DNA of 64,000 bases from Archilochus colubris (GCA_023079485.1 CM041084.1:104960467-105024466), one strand, 5' to 3'; shown: positions 30,230-43,600, counted from the stretch's first letter. A program made the numbers and translations. Notes: generated by a model not told the origin, from the letters alone.

Positions 30230-31240
30230 CACAATTCCTCTCTCTATAATTAGCCTTTTCTCTAAGGGCCCTGAAGTAAGTCTGCATGCCGTAGATTTAA
30301 TATCCAGTGCTATATCCATATGTGCTGCCCTTGCCTGGTCCCAGAGCATATAAACTCCCCTATTAGCAGCCTTGACTGCTTAATTATGCAGATTTTTTTT
30401 GTACCCGCCTGCCTGTAAAATTACTGTGTCTAACCTTTTTTTTCCTCCCTCCTCTTTGCACCATGCTGGCCATTCTAATGAAATCGGCATAGGGGAAAGG
30501 GCCTGATTTGCAGTTATGGAGGCTGGATCACACTGGCAATCTGTCCTTAGTGGGAGTTACAAAAGAAGTCAAATGCCTTCATCTGGTTCTCCCCTCTCAT
30601 CCCCAAGGTGATTGAGTTCACTTCCTGATGCTTCCCAAGTTTTCCTCGGGCTGTCCAATCAGTGCATCCACCAGGGAGCCCAGCCTAGCTTGCAACAGTC
30701 TCCGTATCTAGTTACAGCCCCACCAGGGACAGTCAACTATCCACCCCCAAGCCTTCAGATGAAAACCTTTTCTAACAAGGCCGCCCAGCGCCAATGAAAT
30801 AACACACATCTGCATATCCACTGGGTCCCATGTTTCTTGTGCTCATGGATTATGTATCTTGCAGCCTCTAATAAAGAAATGCAGTTCTTTGTTTAATGTT
30901 TATCTTGTGCTTGTTAAGCAAATGCTAATGTTGTATCAGAATGCTTTAGTGCTATTTGGGTTTTTGGTGATTTACTACAAGACAATCTGCTGTGAAGTAA
31001 ATTTAGAGGGGAGGGGGAAGGAAAAAAAAATCATTCCGCCTGAAAGAGAGAGAGAGAGAGAAAAAAAAAATGGTTTGACAGGGAAGGAGCAAGAGGCAGA
31101 GGCAAAGACGGAGGGAGTGAGACCTGAGAGTGAGAGCAACAGCTCCCAGTATGACTTCCCTAGCCCCCGGCTGACGTGCCCACTTCATCACTAGCCAGTC
31201 CGATACCTGGAGGTACAGAATCAACCCGGTACGATTTCCA
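30230..31240. promoter_or_regulatory. Candidate conserved non-coding (enhancer-like) segment
   Basis: Even base composition, no recognisable repeat apart from a short AG/poly-A run, and clustered transcription-factor-like motifs. These include a homeodomain/POU-like ttaattatgcag (about 30380-30391), CCAAT boxes (tccaatca near 30656, gccaat near 30791), and an E-box catatg. Introns of this gene family are known to be rich in developmental enhancers. Conservation was not tested, so this is a pattern-based guess. Confidence 0.3.
31045..31070. repeat. (AG)8 followed by poly-A
   Basis: Eight ag units then ten A, inside the candidate regulatory segment at 30230-31240. Confidence 0.9.
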
Positions 31241-32126
31241 AAAGGAATGAGATGATAACTTCCCTTTCAGTGATAAGGTAAACAGTGTCCTGAAGGGTAA
31301 ACAAAAAATAAAAAAGTCCCTTTTGTTGTCTGCCTTTGTGCCCTGATGGTTAGCACTGTGCTGTGTTATTCACAGACCACAGGGAAGCCCTAGATTTAAT
31401 TGTTCATGCCTGGCTCCACTAGAAATGGGCAAAAGAGAATATGAAGTATTCAGAACCCCCTTCTTCAAATTATTTTTTCTTCCCTCCCCCCTTCGGGAGG
31501 GGGAGAGAGGAGATTTGGAAGCTGATGAACAAATGAACGTCCTCTATTTACCCTTTGGCTAGGCAGAATATAGATATCCACAGCGCTAAGCACTCCTGTC
31601 AGTCTCCGTTCAATTCTTCAATCCTGTTTTGAAAGAAGATATAAGTTCTGGAGTTCTGTTTATTTTTCTTCTATAAATGAATCAGGGTCAATAAAATGTG
31701 GATCTCCAAAAGGAGAAAGCTGAGCTCTAACTAGACATGAAGCTGCCCACATACCCTACCTTTCATGTTGCGATATGCCTTTTAGAGATTGCCCTTTGTC
31801 ATAAAGATCAGTTGATTTTAAAGACTGCATGAAATAGGGCTGCAGAGGGTCCTGGGGTCAAACCAGAATTACATCTTGAAAGAACTTTGTGGACAAGCAA
31901 TTCTACACCTTCAAGGTTGAAAAAAGTCAAAAAAATACAGGTAGATATGAAGGTATATTCTGGAACTGCAAGGATACCGTGCATTAGGGTAGTAACTACT
32001 GTTCATTGCCTTTGTACACATGCTCACTTTGAGCACACGAATATCCCATTCATTGCTATGCTCCTGTTTTCTCAGAATACCTTTTACCCCACTGTACAAG
32101 AGTGTGATAGTACATGAATGCATCTG

Positions 32127-32146
32127 TAGGTGCACTGCTGCACCTA
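32127..32146. repeat. Perfect 8-bp inverted repeat with 4-base loop
   Basis: TAGGTGCA, loop ctgc, TGCACCTA. No run of T follows, and no known RNA family is recognised. Confidence 0.8.
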
Positions 32147-32754
32147 TAGGTATATACATTCACTAATCATAAACACTCAGTATGTTTAAATCATACATTA
32201 TGTATTCTGAAAGAGTATATTGGTACCAATTCTGGACTGAGAACACTGAACACTGAAAGTCTTCAATAGAAAAGATGGGAAGTATGACAACTGGTTATGT
32301 GAGAATTTCTACTTAGTCTCCTTTTTTATGTGCCTTCATTTTCAAAAGATTATTTCAGCCAATAAGAGGGATTCCATTTTTTGAATCCACTCAATCTCTG
32401 TTATCTGCTGAAACTGCTGATAAAATGTGACTCTTTGTAAATATCAGATGGATATTTCTGTGTTATTTATTTAAAAGGTGTTGACTTCTCATTTTGAACA
32501 TAAAATCTAATATCATCAAGTAGATTCAGGTAAGATTGCATTTGCTCAAATAATTTAAAGAGCTAGCCTGTTAGCTAGCTCAGCCAGATAAGTGGCTTGA
32601 GAACCCAAACTTATGTGTTTTTCTTCCACTGCCTTCACCCTTTCCTGCTTTCCTTCCACCAAACTGAGTTAATTTTCATCTAAGTGATATACTTCATTTT
32701 TTTGTATTTGGGGTATTACTATACAAAGCCATTGTGAGCTCCACACACTCTGCT

Positions 32755-32985
32755 AATGCTCCATTTATTGCTAGATAAAATTCAAGGTCCTGACTGTAAT
32801 CTTTTAAAGCCCCTAATGACCTAGGGTTGGGCTGCGTTTGAGACTTTCTCTCCACTTACACTTCGCCAAGAAAATTGAGCTCAACGGGAACACTAAACCT
32901 GACAGTGTTCCCATTTAAATCCTCTGGAGCAAGGGAGTTTCTCCATAAAGCCGACTGTGGAACTCTGTATCTGACCTGCTGACTT
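32755..32985 (+). mobile_element. Degraded LINE ORF2 C-terminal relic (L2/CR1-like)
   Basis: One plus frame reads IKFKVLTVIF, then breaks. The DNA continues with aaagcccctaatgacctagg and later gactgtggaactctg. This follows the DNA order that encodes the HWLPV-x-RIKFKVL-x-LTFKAL-GL-P-YL region and the following tail of L2/CR1-type ORF2 proteins. Stops and frameshifts make it a pseudogene. The family within L2/CR1/Rex-like LINEs is not resolved. Confidence 0.5.
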
Positions 32986-33484
32986 CAGCCGACTCCACAC
33001 AACAGCATCACCATGAACTGGCTGCATGGGAACCCTGTCAGAGACTTCATTTCCCTCCTGCAGTCTCCATCAAAGCTACCTTTGGTAATCACTACAGCTG
33101 AGAACACTGCTCAGCATAAATTAAGAAAAGTGGCTCAAGGACACAATGAGTCTGTGATGTGTATGTTTGGCCTTAAATACATGAAACCTTCAACCTTCAG
33201 CCTGCATTCAACAGAGAATGTCCATTAAAAAGATGAGCCTTGACCTTGTGACTAGCATTTGTGTCCAGGTCACCCTACTGTAATGCTAAAGTCATCTTCA
33301 CTAACCAGGATGTGTTATTCCAGTTTCCACACCAATGGATTCTTATTAGACATCACCAATGCACATGTATCCAGTAGCCCATGGTTCACCTTGTATAGGT
33401 TGCCATGCTTTAAATCTGTGCTGTGTGGCAGCAACAGCCGTAGAGTGGGAGATGTGCCTTTCTTACATGCTAACAATTCCTGTC

Positions 33485-33510
33485 TTTTTTTTGTTTTTTT
33501 TTTTTTTTTT
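33485..33510. repeat. Poly-T run with one G interruption
   Basis: Eight T, one G, then seventeen T. It could be the poly-A of a minus-strand retroposon, but no body was recognised. Confidence 0.85.
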
Positions 33511-33679
33511 AGGATCTGAGAGCTATACAGACATTTCCCACCAGAATTAAAAAAGCTCCTCCTAAAAGTCAAAATTCACTGCTATGGATCTAAGCAGTAA
33601 AACTGCATAGGTAACAAACCTTATTGGTGATAAATATATAACCTACATACCTGCTCATCTATTCTGTCTTGACAGATCA

Positions 33680-33775
33680 TATAACAGGATCATCGAAAAC
33701 AGAGTTGGAAGGTACCTTAAAAGGTCACCTAGAGAATCTCCCTGCCTTAAGGCAGGATCAGATATGCTGTACAAT
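33680..33775 (-). mobile_element. Old CR1 LINE 3' fragment
   Basis: Read on the plus strand, the order aggatcatcgaaa, agttggaaggtacctt, aaggtcacctagag, ccctgccttaaggcagg and tatgctgtaca follows the reverse complement of a CR1 3' end (ggttggaagggacct, aggtcacctagtcc, ccctgc-aaggcagg). It is more diverged than the copy near 4.2 kb, so probably an older subfamily. Confidence 0.6.
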
Positions 33776-34734
33776 TTAGATGACCTCAAACTAATGAAGC
33801 AGAAAGGATGTTGGGTAAAATGCCAGTGGATTAAGCCCAGTTCTGAATGTATTGATTACAAGGAAAAGAGCATTTGAAATCTGCTGTAACTGTGAGAGAG
33901 TCAAAGAAAACAGGTGGTTAACAAGATGGTTAATCCATGTTGTTTGCTTCAGGTGATGGAGTCAAGTGTTTCTGACTGTGAGGAATTATTTTCAGGATCT
34001 AGTCAGATCCAGATGGATTTCTTGTGGCTCTGCAAGCTCTAACAGAGATATAGGGGTGTTTGATAGCTACCTGTCAGAGTCAATTTGCAAGAATCACCAT
34101 GAAATTTTGAGTAACAGTCTCAGAATAATGAGTCTTTTCCATCTGAGTTTCAGCCTGTAATATTTCCTGAGTTTCTGGAAGTAACAGGAGACACAAAGCC
34201 AAATCCAAGTCTTCCCAGCATAGAATACAATTGCTCTGTCAATGTAAGATACCAACAACCTACCAACATGAATTGCAGCATGTTCAGCTACCTGGGTAGA
34301 CACACCTTTAAATCTCCATCCCTTCTGATTTGGACTGGGAAAGTATCCTACCTAACCATCTCATAGGTACTGATGAACAGGGAAGTGACACCTGGTTAAA
34401 GCTCCACCCAAATAAACCATGATAATTCTGTTCTCTAAGTAACATAGGAAAATATGTAGAATTACATTGGCCAAAGAATTATTAAGGCTTATCTTCTAAG
34501 TCTGTTTATTTGGAGAATAATTGTCTCTATGAGCTGTTCAGGTAATAGTGACTATAAAGGATTCTTCTCTGCACTTCCACTTAGCAGGAAGACATAATTT
34601 TATAATCATATGAGCTGATCAAGATGCTATCTGCCTTTGCCTCTGGCAGTCAGGCATTTGCACCTTTTTTTTTTTTTTGCACATTTGAGGGTTTCACTGC
34701 AGGACCACACAATAACTGCAGGTACTGCAGACTA

Positions 34735-34925
34735 TAATGCTTGAAGAACTACAGTGGCTGTCCACTGACTTCTGGGTAAAATTCATCTTGCTGTCTTTGA
34801 GCTGTAAAGTCCTACTTGGTCTGAGCTGAAGAGACAGTATCCTTCTTCACAGAAGAATTGACAACTGTGGTCAGGAATGCTCAACTCACCGTCTCTACTC
34901 TGGCACATCCAGGTGATTACTGATG
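34735..34925 (+). mobile_element. Second LINE ORF2 C-terminal relic (L2/CR1-like)
   Basis: The plus frame from about 34747 reads LQWLSTDFWVKFILL and then LSCKVLLGLS. This matches the spacing of the LHWLPV-x-FRIKFKIL-LTFKAL-GL motif of L2/CR1-type ORF2 C-termini. Beyond that the similarity fades. It is in the same orientation as the relic 2 kb to the left, but too diverged to tell whether the two were one insertion. Confidence 0.5.
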
Positions 34926-37900
34926 CCAGAAAGCTTTGTCTAGGGATTTGTAGGTTACAACTTTGCTATCTAAAACAGTTTAACAGGACTGGAATCTGAC
35001 TGCTTTTGGAAGTGGTCTTTCACAAGAAGCAGGTTGGCAATTAGAGGGGTTCATGTGGAATGGTCCAGAAGACAGGCTTCATACTGGGTAACATTCTGGA
35101 AGTGGGAAAGATTTTTGTGGGTTTGTTAAAAGATTTAGTAAAGTCTTATTTGATTCCTGTGCTGTGATACATGGTGGCAGCAGAAAATCATTCAAGTTAA
35201 ATAAACAGTCATGTCAAACCAGAATGGCAGAACAGCCCAGCAGGAAGGAAACCTTTATCTACCTCACATATTTACAGCACTGAGGGACCAGAGGAATGCA
35301 AGACAAGATGCTCTTTGCTAGTTCCTGAAGTGGACTAAAGCACATTGTGCAATATTGCAAAGTAAAGGGGAAAATGTAATTATTGACTGATTGTCTGAAA
35401 CCCTCATGTTTCAGATCTGAACAATGCAGCATAAAACCTAGTTAATGACTGTATTGGAACCACTGGTCATGCTGATGGCTTCAGAAATGACGAGAACACA
35501 TGTATCAGCAGTGCTTGCATGAGGATTGATGTCTATGTGCATATACTAATGAGTGTATCTTTTCTTTTGGTCCCAGTTGTTGGCATTGTCTCACAGACAG
35601 CACCTTGGTGTACCTGAATGGGATGGGTGAGCTGTAGAGTAGGAGCAATGATATTGTCAAGAAGTGACATTGGGTGGCCACTACTGATGTTCCACAGGGA
35701 GAAAATAAGAACAGCTGCAAACACTACACTACAGTGTTGGAAGCAGAATTTTCTGATGGTACACTACGGAGGCTGCAACTACTTTCAGTTGTGTAAGGAA
35801 TGTTAGAAAATGGCAATCAACATTGTGACAGTTCTTTTGTTTTTATATGAATATTTAAAAGGAAAGAAAAAAGACTAAAAGCTCGCTGCATTATTTGAAC
35901 TTCATTCAGTCTTAAACTACACTGTCTCTCATGCATTTCCCTTCCAGTCTCTGATGGGTCAGACTTGAGAATTTTTAAATTTAAAAGCCCAATCAAACAA
36001 GGTTTTTCTTCCTCTGCTTTCTAGAAGCTAATATTGGGGTTGAGGGCCAAACAATATAATGATGCAGTACTACTTGCATTATTCCTGAAGCTATTTGATT
36101 TTGACAAGCCCACATTTGGTAATTAACATGAGAATGCCCCCTTGGGCCGTTCTCCTGTTAGCTAAAATATCTTATAAATTACTGTAATAAAAGGAAAAAG
36201 TGAACACACTGCCTGTCAATGTTTCAACTTATCTAGCAAAAAGAGGAGACAATGCCATGATCTGGAAACACGTACACGCCAAATGGATGCATAAATTACA
36301 CCGTTTATGCCCATCTGAACCAGTCACCTGTCTGTCAGTGAAAAATATACACATAATCACATGCAGTAAAAGAAAAGTGCTTTACTTGTGGTCTAGTACT
36401 TCTGTGAATATGAAACAGAGGCTCTCATGGTCTGCAGAGGTCCTTCAATCACCTACTCTAGCCCATTATCAGACAGAAGAACCTGGTAATTTTTTTTAAT
36501 TATTGTTTTTTTTTAATGGTTACTGCTGTAGAGTGTGTCAAATACTAGAACTCACCTCTTCACCTGTTCTGTTAGAGACTATGTTTGGGGGGGCTGCTTC
36601 CACTTGATGCCATTGGAAAACATGTTCCAAATGGTCCCTCACTGGATGCCCCATACATACGATCAGTTTTGCAAGTATATGATTCTGTGCTTTGAACTTG
36701 GAGAACAGCAGCCCAGCAGCTAGGCTTACAAGGCAATTCTGCTGTCCTGCTGTCTGTGGTATAATATCATTTTGCAGCAAACATAAAAATCCACATCAAA
36801 TGTATTCAAATCTGGGTACAAATACAGACCACACAAGCACACTCTGCATATTCCGATGCATCAGGCTGAATGCCCTTATGCAACCTGTTCAAAATAATGG
36901 AAGCTGACATGAAAGAAAGTGCCTTTTATAATACTTCCTGGCAGGTACAATATTTTCCTTTATTTATGAATGTAGGTGCTGGCAAAAAAAGAGAAGCAAG
37001 TGACATTTTTTTCTTAGAAACAAATATCTGATCTGTTTTGTTTGTTGTTTTTTTTTTTCTGATTCCAAAACTTTTAATGCAGAAGAGAAGGAAAACTAGG
37101 GAGAAAAACCCCTATAATTTATACAGTGCTACTTAAGTCTGTGCATATTGTTGCAAGGCTGGACATATGGAGGATGAACAAAACAGACAAACTGACAAGG
37201 AACCTATGCGACTCCTTAGAGGGTTTACTTCTTTCCAAAAGATAATATCATTCAAAGCACCAAACATCCCAAAATAATCTCTGTGGCAACTTATTGTCTA
37301 GGCTGTTTTGATCAAAGAATTGCCACCTTCACTGATGTAAAGCACCAGATTTCTGCAAGAGCAATAGTTTTTGAGTTCGATCCTTAAGGACCCTTTTTAT
37401 TCTCCTGTTAAAGGCCTTGCAAAATCAATGCCTATAAATCGTAGACTTATTGATAAAAATTCTGGGGCATGCAATTGAATGTAGATCAGAAAATGCTTGT
37501 GTTTAATCCATAGCAGACATAATTTGCTACCATTGCTGAATTTTAAAATGATCTGATCCAAAGCAATGCCATGTTCCCAGCTCTGTGCCACTGCCTAGTG
37601 ACATTTAATCACAAATATTACTGCATTTTCCCTGTGACAGCTGAGACGCAATTCAAGCCAGCTGACGCAATTCCTCTTCAAAAGCCACCAGTAGGACAAT
37701 ACAGGAAGCTCACCTGTCCCAAGGACAGCCTCTGCTTTTACATATGAGGCTGCAAAATCAGCACACACAGACTGCCTAAACTTACCGATGACCATTTGGC
37801 CTTTGCTTTTTCTACAGCAGACAAAAACTTAAGGTACAATTTCATTTGGGATGAGTTTTCCAATGACTTGATGCTGCAGTCACCAGGTCAGAGGTAATGA

Positions 37901-39360
37901 GGGCTGCACAGCTTACAGTGCCATAGCTCCAGCTTGCTTAGATCAATGGCCTATAATTACCTACAAACAAGTCAGACACCAATCAATGGTTTGTTATTTC
38001 CTGTACAAGTTGCACAGGGAAACTTTCCTAGGTCAGGGAAAATCACAGTGGAGGCAACGGCTGCACCTGCTTGCAGTGCCTATCATGCCAAAACACCTTA
38101 TGAGTAACCTTGAATATCCTGTAATATGGTTAGAGGCCACAGGGACAATCTGGGTTCCTCAGATGAGCCTGGTTTCTTTGGCCCGGCATCAGGTTCGAAG
38201 GGACCTCTGCCATTATAAGTTGGAAAACCTAAAGGATTCAAAACAAATAAAAAAAAAAACCCTCGCAACCCCCAAAATGTGAAATTCCAATCCAGGGCAC
38301 ATCATGGCACCACAGCACAGCCTAGCTCTGAAGTCTTATTTTTACAGCTATCAAGGCAATAAAAACTGCAATATGAGCCAAATCCATTCCAATGGATTCA
38401 TTTATTTTTGGGAGATGTCAAAGGTGCCAGATTGATAGCCCTGGCGAGCAACATTTTCAATTTCTCTGCACACCAGGCACAGCATGGGCAGCAGCAGTGA
38501 TAGCCTCCTGCCCATGTTTCCCATCCAAGCCGCCTCAGTCCTGAGAGGGACCACCTAGAAGCAGAACAGAGCTATCTCTGTATTACCTAGAGCTATTTCT
38601 GTGCAGCCAGCCTGTGTCCTCTCTGCTGTGCTACAGTGGATGAAAGCACCACCCACGGCAGATGTGATTTTGTGGGGGACATTTGTCGGCTGAAAAGCGG
38701 AATGGGAATGTCAACTCATTTGTGCACAAGTCATCAAATATCTAGTGGATCTTAACAGCTGTGCTCACACTACCAAGGTGGTATGACCTGGAAACAGTCA
38801 CCTTAATGTGCCCATCCCTCATTATTACTGTTGTTCAGTGTAGACAACACACTCACCATTGCATAAAGACACTGGACACAGACATTCTTGGACACAACCT
38901 TAGCAGTTTCCTCAAACACCCTCTTTACTTTTTCCCCGAAACACACACGCACACATACACCTGCTCCCTACTTTTTTGGTGTATGCTTCTGGTGTTCAAA
39001 ATGCCAAGTGAATATCTAGGAACAGCTCCTCTCTATAGAAAAAAAAGGCAAAAAGAAAAAAAAAAGAGGCAAGGAAAAGGCAATAAGGGTTAGAGAATGC
39101 CACTTGATCAAATACGTATGTAATAAAGCTGACATAAACATGCCTCCATTTCTTGTAATACTTTTTTAAAAGTAGAGGAGCAGAGCAGGAGTCCTGCTGG
39201 ATTTCCCTTAGCAACCTGACAGGAGCCCACAAGGTCAGCTAGCAGGAAGCGTAGAAAATTATACAGTGGGGAATTATCAGCTAAATTATTTCACTATACT
39301 CAGGATTTTTACTGTTCCTCCCAAGACAGTGGCCTCTTGCTACTTGCAATAGAAGAAAGA

Positions 39361-39505
39361 ATAAAAGGACAGAAATGACAAAAGAGATCTTAAAGAAAAA
39401 TGCATGTTTTATGTGCCTCCTGAAGACAATGACTTTAATGCCCAGCTCATTTTTTGTTGTTGATTTTAGATCAAAGGCCTGATCCATGGCTGTAGCTAAC
39501 ATGCA
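39361..39505. repeat. Direct duplication, copy A
   Basis: About 145 bp that recur at 40470-40610 in the same orientation. Shared blocks include gacagaaatgac, agagatcttaaa, gcatgttttat, ctcattttttgttg and attttagatcaaag, then cctgat and gctaacatg. Copy A carries small insertions relative to copy B, including an extra trinucleotide in its ttgttgttg stretch. Confidence 0.85.
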
Positions 39506-40469
39506 CAAAAGAAGCTGCATCCCTCTTCATGCAGCTGCATGTATCCACACAGGTGCATGTAGGAGACTTAAAATTCACCTTTCCCTCTTCCACCTCTGCT
39601 GCTGTCCCCAGTCAAGACGAAGCCAAGCTACAGAAGCTTATGGTCTGCTCAAAATCCAGGCAGCTGAGAATAATCCTGGGAAGCAAGGCTGCTAAGTCAA
39701 CCTGTGCTGTTACCTCAGGATGTCAGGGGACTGCTGCAAAGTCTCCTCGATGAATCTCTATCACTCAAGGAGTTACATCAGGGAAAGGCTCTGGCTCCTG
39801 GACCAGCTCTGCCTGCTTTAAGGGGGTGCTGTGAGGTGGAGGCTTTCCCCTGCCACCAGTGCTCTGCTCTGAGTATTGGATATATCCTGGTTCTGAGGGA
39901 GTGAGACGAGAAACCTGGAAGACTGCTCACCACGTAGGTCATTTTATAGACCTGTGAGCGTGATTTATCAATTAACAGGTAACGAAAAAAATAAAAAAAA
40001 TCCCTGCAATTAAAACCTTGATTTTGCTCAAACAGGAAGCAGTACCATGGCACCGTGTACTCCTCAGAGAGACAGGCAGCTCCTGTCACTAATGTGGAAC
40101 ACAGCTAATCTTAACAGATTCGGTGCAGGCCCCTCGAGAAATGCCGTGTTGATGAAGGAAGATACAGTAGGGAGCCCCCCCCTCTCCCTCCCCACAGGCT
40201 CTGCCTGATTGCAGAGCCAAGAGAAAGGCAGAGGGAAGCTGTGCTCCCTGTTTTGTAGCAGAGTTGGAGGCAAAGGCAACTTCTGACTCTGGAAGACCAT
40301 TTCTACCAGGTTATTCTCTCATTTCTGTATGAAAAGATTATCTATATTTTCTTTTCTCTTTTTTTTTTTTCCTCAGGATTTTAAAAATCTATCTATAAAA
40401 ACCCTTCACAGTTTTGCTTTTTTTTTTTTTTAAATGAATGTACAAGCATATATTTGCTCTACAGAGCAA

Positions 40470-40610
40470 ATAAAAGACAGAAATGACAAGAGATCTTAAA
40501 AACAAAGCATGTTTTATTTTCCTGCTGAAGACAGTGACTTCTACTCCCAACTCATTTTTTGTTGATTTTAGATCAAAGACCTGATCTGTAGATGTGGCTA
40601 ACATGTAAGC
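40470..40610. repeat. Direct duplication, copy B
   Basis: Second copy of the segment at 39361-39505, roughly 1.1 kb away, same orientation, with small deletions and scattered substitutions. Both copies keep an open minus-strand frame (39281-39520 and 40389-40649) sharing DQ-FDLKST, NELG and IKHA blocks. Short length and no known motif make coding unlikely. It may be a local segmental duplication or two copies of an unlisted interspersed repeat. Confidence 0.85.
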
Positions 40611-43600
40611 ATACATATATGTACTCATGTATGTGTATATACAAATCATATTAACTAAAACTATTCTCTGTAGAGCGAATATAAATCTCTACATACTTCT
40701 TTTGAAAGTTTTAAGGGATTTAATAGATTTTCACAAGATGCATTAGACTTACTCAGGCAAGTCAGAGCAAATTAAGGGAGATGCTTTTCTTTCCTGCTGC
40801 TTGAAAAACAAAAACACAGAGCACTCATCAGGAAAACAAAACACAAAGAAGAAAAAAAAAAGGCAGGTAAGGGGGAAAAGAACAGCAGCCAGGATTTTGA
40901 AAATAAATTGTTGTGGGTGCTAGGGTATCCTCTCTTTCCAGATCACTGACTGCTAATTTTTGGTTAGAACATGGCCTTACAAGCAGAACCTGAGTATCTG
41001 AGCTGATGTGTCTTTCTTGTAGTCAGGTCAATAGGTTGAAAATTACACTTGCTTAACTTCTGTAATGTATGTTCTATATGGTGTTGTTTATAGACAACAT
41101 GAACCTATGTGCCTTTGACTAAGTGTTCACCTCTTGCACATTGTTTTCTGTGCAAAAGGATCTATATGCAATTATGTTATCATACTGATGAGAAAAGTTA
41201 GACTGATGGAATATAGAAAATACCATTACACTGATAGCAGATAACCATAAATTGCTGACATTTGGAAAAAGAAATGCATACTATGATATTTTCCATATTC
41301 ATTAAAGCATCCCCAACATACCCCCAGCACTGAATATCATCACTTTTTCCAAGGACAAAAAGCAAGTTAAGCCTGAGAAAGGTAAGCACACACAATGAAG
41401 CTGGGATATTCCTCTAGATAAGTCTTACCAAGCCATGTATGCTTGCTGAGATTGCTGTGTCATACACCAGAGGTGCCTGCAAGACAGCATGTGTATGGCT
41501 GATCAAAGATGCAAGATACACTGAACTGATATTCTGCAACCATAAGCCCACTGAAACTGTGAAGAAGGTTTCTTGTTCAAGAGCAGTCACACTTACAGCT
41601 CAAAACATACAGGAAGGTACAGGAAATGAACACTGATGTTGCCAAATGCTCATCTGAGGCTGCAGCAAATTGCTGGTCAATGTGAAAACATTTGAATGAT
41701 GTCTAAACAAGAGTTGGAAGAACTATGGTGTATGGAAATGGAGTTATTCAAAAGATTCAGACTTATACAAAGGTATAACAGACCACAAAGTATCTGATCT
41801 TTGTGCTCTTGGAAGAGCCATCTAATGCTAAAGACTAGTCAAGGCTTATGGTTGATCTTGGAGCACTACCTAGTTGTGGTGAAAGGTCACAAAACAAGGA
41901 AGACTGAATAATGTCAGAACACTTAAAGTGGTACTCATGAAAATATGGCTTTGTGATAATCCCAAATCATTAAGTTCTCTTGGAAGCAATTTCCAAAAGG
42001 ATTGCTGCTTATAAACAATCTGAACTTCAAGCAGAATCTGGGAAACAATTCACAGTGAAAAATGCATTCACTGATTCTTTCTCTTTTTCCTGGCTACTAC
42101 TTTTTAAGAGTGGATTTTGTGTGTGTTTGTCACTTGCAACCCTTTGACAAATGTTTCAGTCAAGCCCATTTTATCCTAGCATTGTTCAAGTGGCTGGATT
42201 GCAGAGGGTCTTCCTAGCACTGTGAGACTTTCATTAGGCAGTGTCTTCTGCTATTGGATTTACTGATTAGCAGGGCAGGTATGTCCTGATAATGCAGGTG
42301 TGCACACAGACCAGGATGGAAGGAGACAACTGTAAGCACTATCCTGATGCCAATGGCAGTCCCAAATTTGGGAACCCTAGCAGAATATTTTTCCACTTCA
42401 AAGAGTCATGCCACAGGCTGAAACAGTTGCATAGAGGATCCTGTATTTGCACTGTGCAGCTGTGGAAGAGGAAATCAGGGATAAGGATTGTGACCAGGCT
42501 GTAAGGACAACAGAGGAATTGAAATGTTCTTGGCTTTTCTTCTCGTCATGCAGGAGGATGCTGAGCAGGGCATCTTGAGAGGACAGGTCACCAGGGATGG
42601 GTTGTGGTTGGTTGTATCTTAACCTTACACTGCAAAAAGAAGATGGGGGCAGGGGGAGTCACTGATGTAAGCATTTCTCTAGGAAACTGAGAGGGACAGG
42701 TAGGAAACTCACTATAGGATAAAAAATTCTGTGAAATTGTTTCCCACAGTCAGTTGCTTTATGGCTAATGGCATTGATTCTGGCTCCTTTTCAACTTCTT
42801 TGTCCTGTCTTGCCTTCTGTCTACTGTGATGACTGTTACACCTAAACCCAGTTTCATTTCCTCCTAAAACACTTCTTGGTTATGTGCCTGAAATTTCTTC
42901 TCCATTTGCTTTGTTTGCAAAACTGGCATTAAGAAACGGACACAAATTTTCTAGGTAGAAGAAGACTTCAAATCTAAACTCACCAAACTGTGATTTAGTA
43001 TTTTTAATAGAAGATACAGTGCCTATTATTCAGAATGAGGAGTGTCTACTACATTTCTCCTAGGAAGACAGTATACCTTCACTTACAAACTCCTCTGTCC
43101 AACACGTTTCTCTAAATTACGCAAATTCCCCAGATTCCTAGCACAGCTTTTAAGAAGGGTTGCTCTCTGCTTACTAATCAGGCATGTGAATGGCTTTCCT
43201 TTAAAAAAGAAACTTTGAAAACAGATGAAAATCTACTGAATATCAATCATTATGGAGGTCCCTTTAAACTCTGTCATAATACTCAAGAGAAGGCTTCCTG
43301 ATGAATTAAAATCTGCAGTTTCAAATGTGCAACCTTTCTTTAACTGCACTCTTCTGTTTTCTATTTGCTTGGGGTTGATGGTATTTTCCCCCAGAGATTA
43401 TTTATTTTGGACATCCATTTAACACGGTCCCAACATTTACCCAGATTTTATGCTGAAATACTTTTATTTGGTTATTGTACCTACTCCTGATATCCTCCAG
43501 TTAGAGACTGAAAGAAAAAAAAAAATTAAATAAAGATCACACACTGTCCCCCAGATTAAGAAATTTTATACACATATTTGAGTGCTCTTCAGAACCAAGG

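Noticed and set aside
31480..31510. C-rich/G-rich hairpin (CCCTCCC with GGGAGGG)
   Set aside because: A short stem in low-complexity sequence, with no context for a regulatory RNA.
37365..37390. tRNA B-box-like gttcgatcc
   Set aside because: No A box at the proper distance and no cloverleaf can be drawn. Probably chance or an unresolvable old SINE.
38120..38230. Segment containing a ttcgaagggacctctg-type CR1-like block
   Set aside because: Too short and lacks the tail octamers or a second diagnostic block, so not called as CR1.
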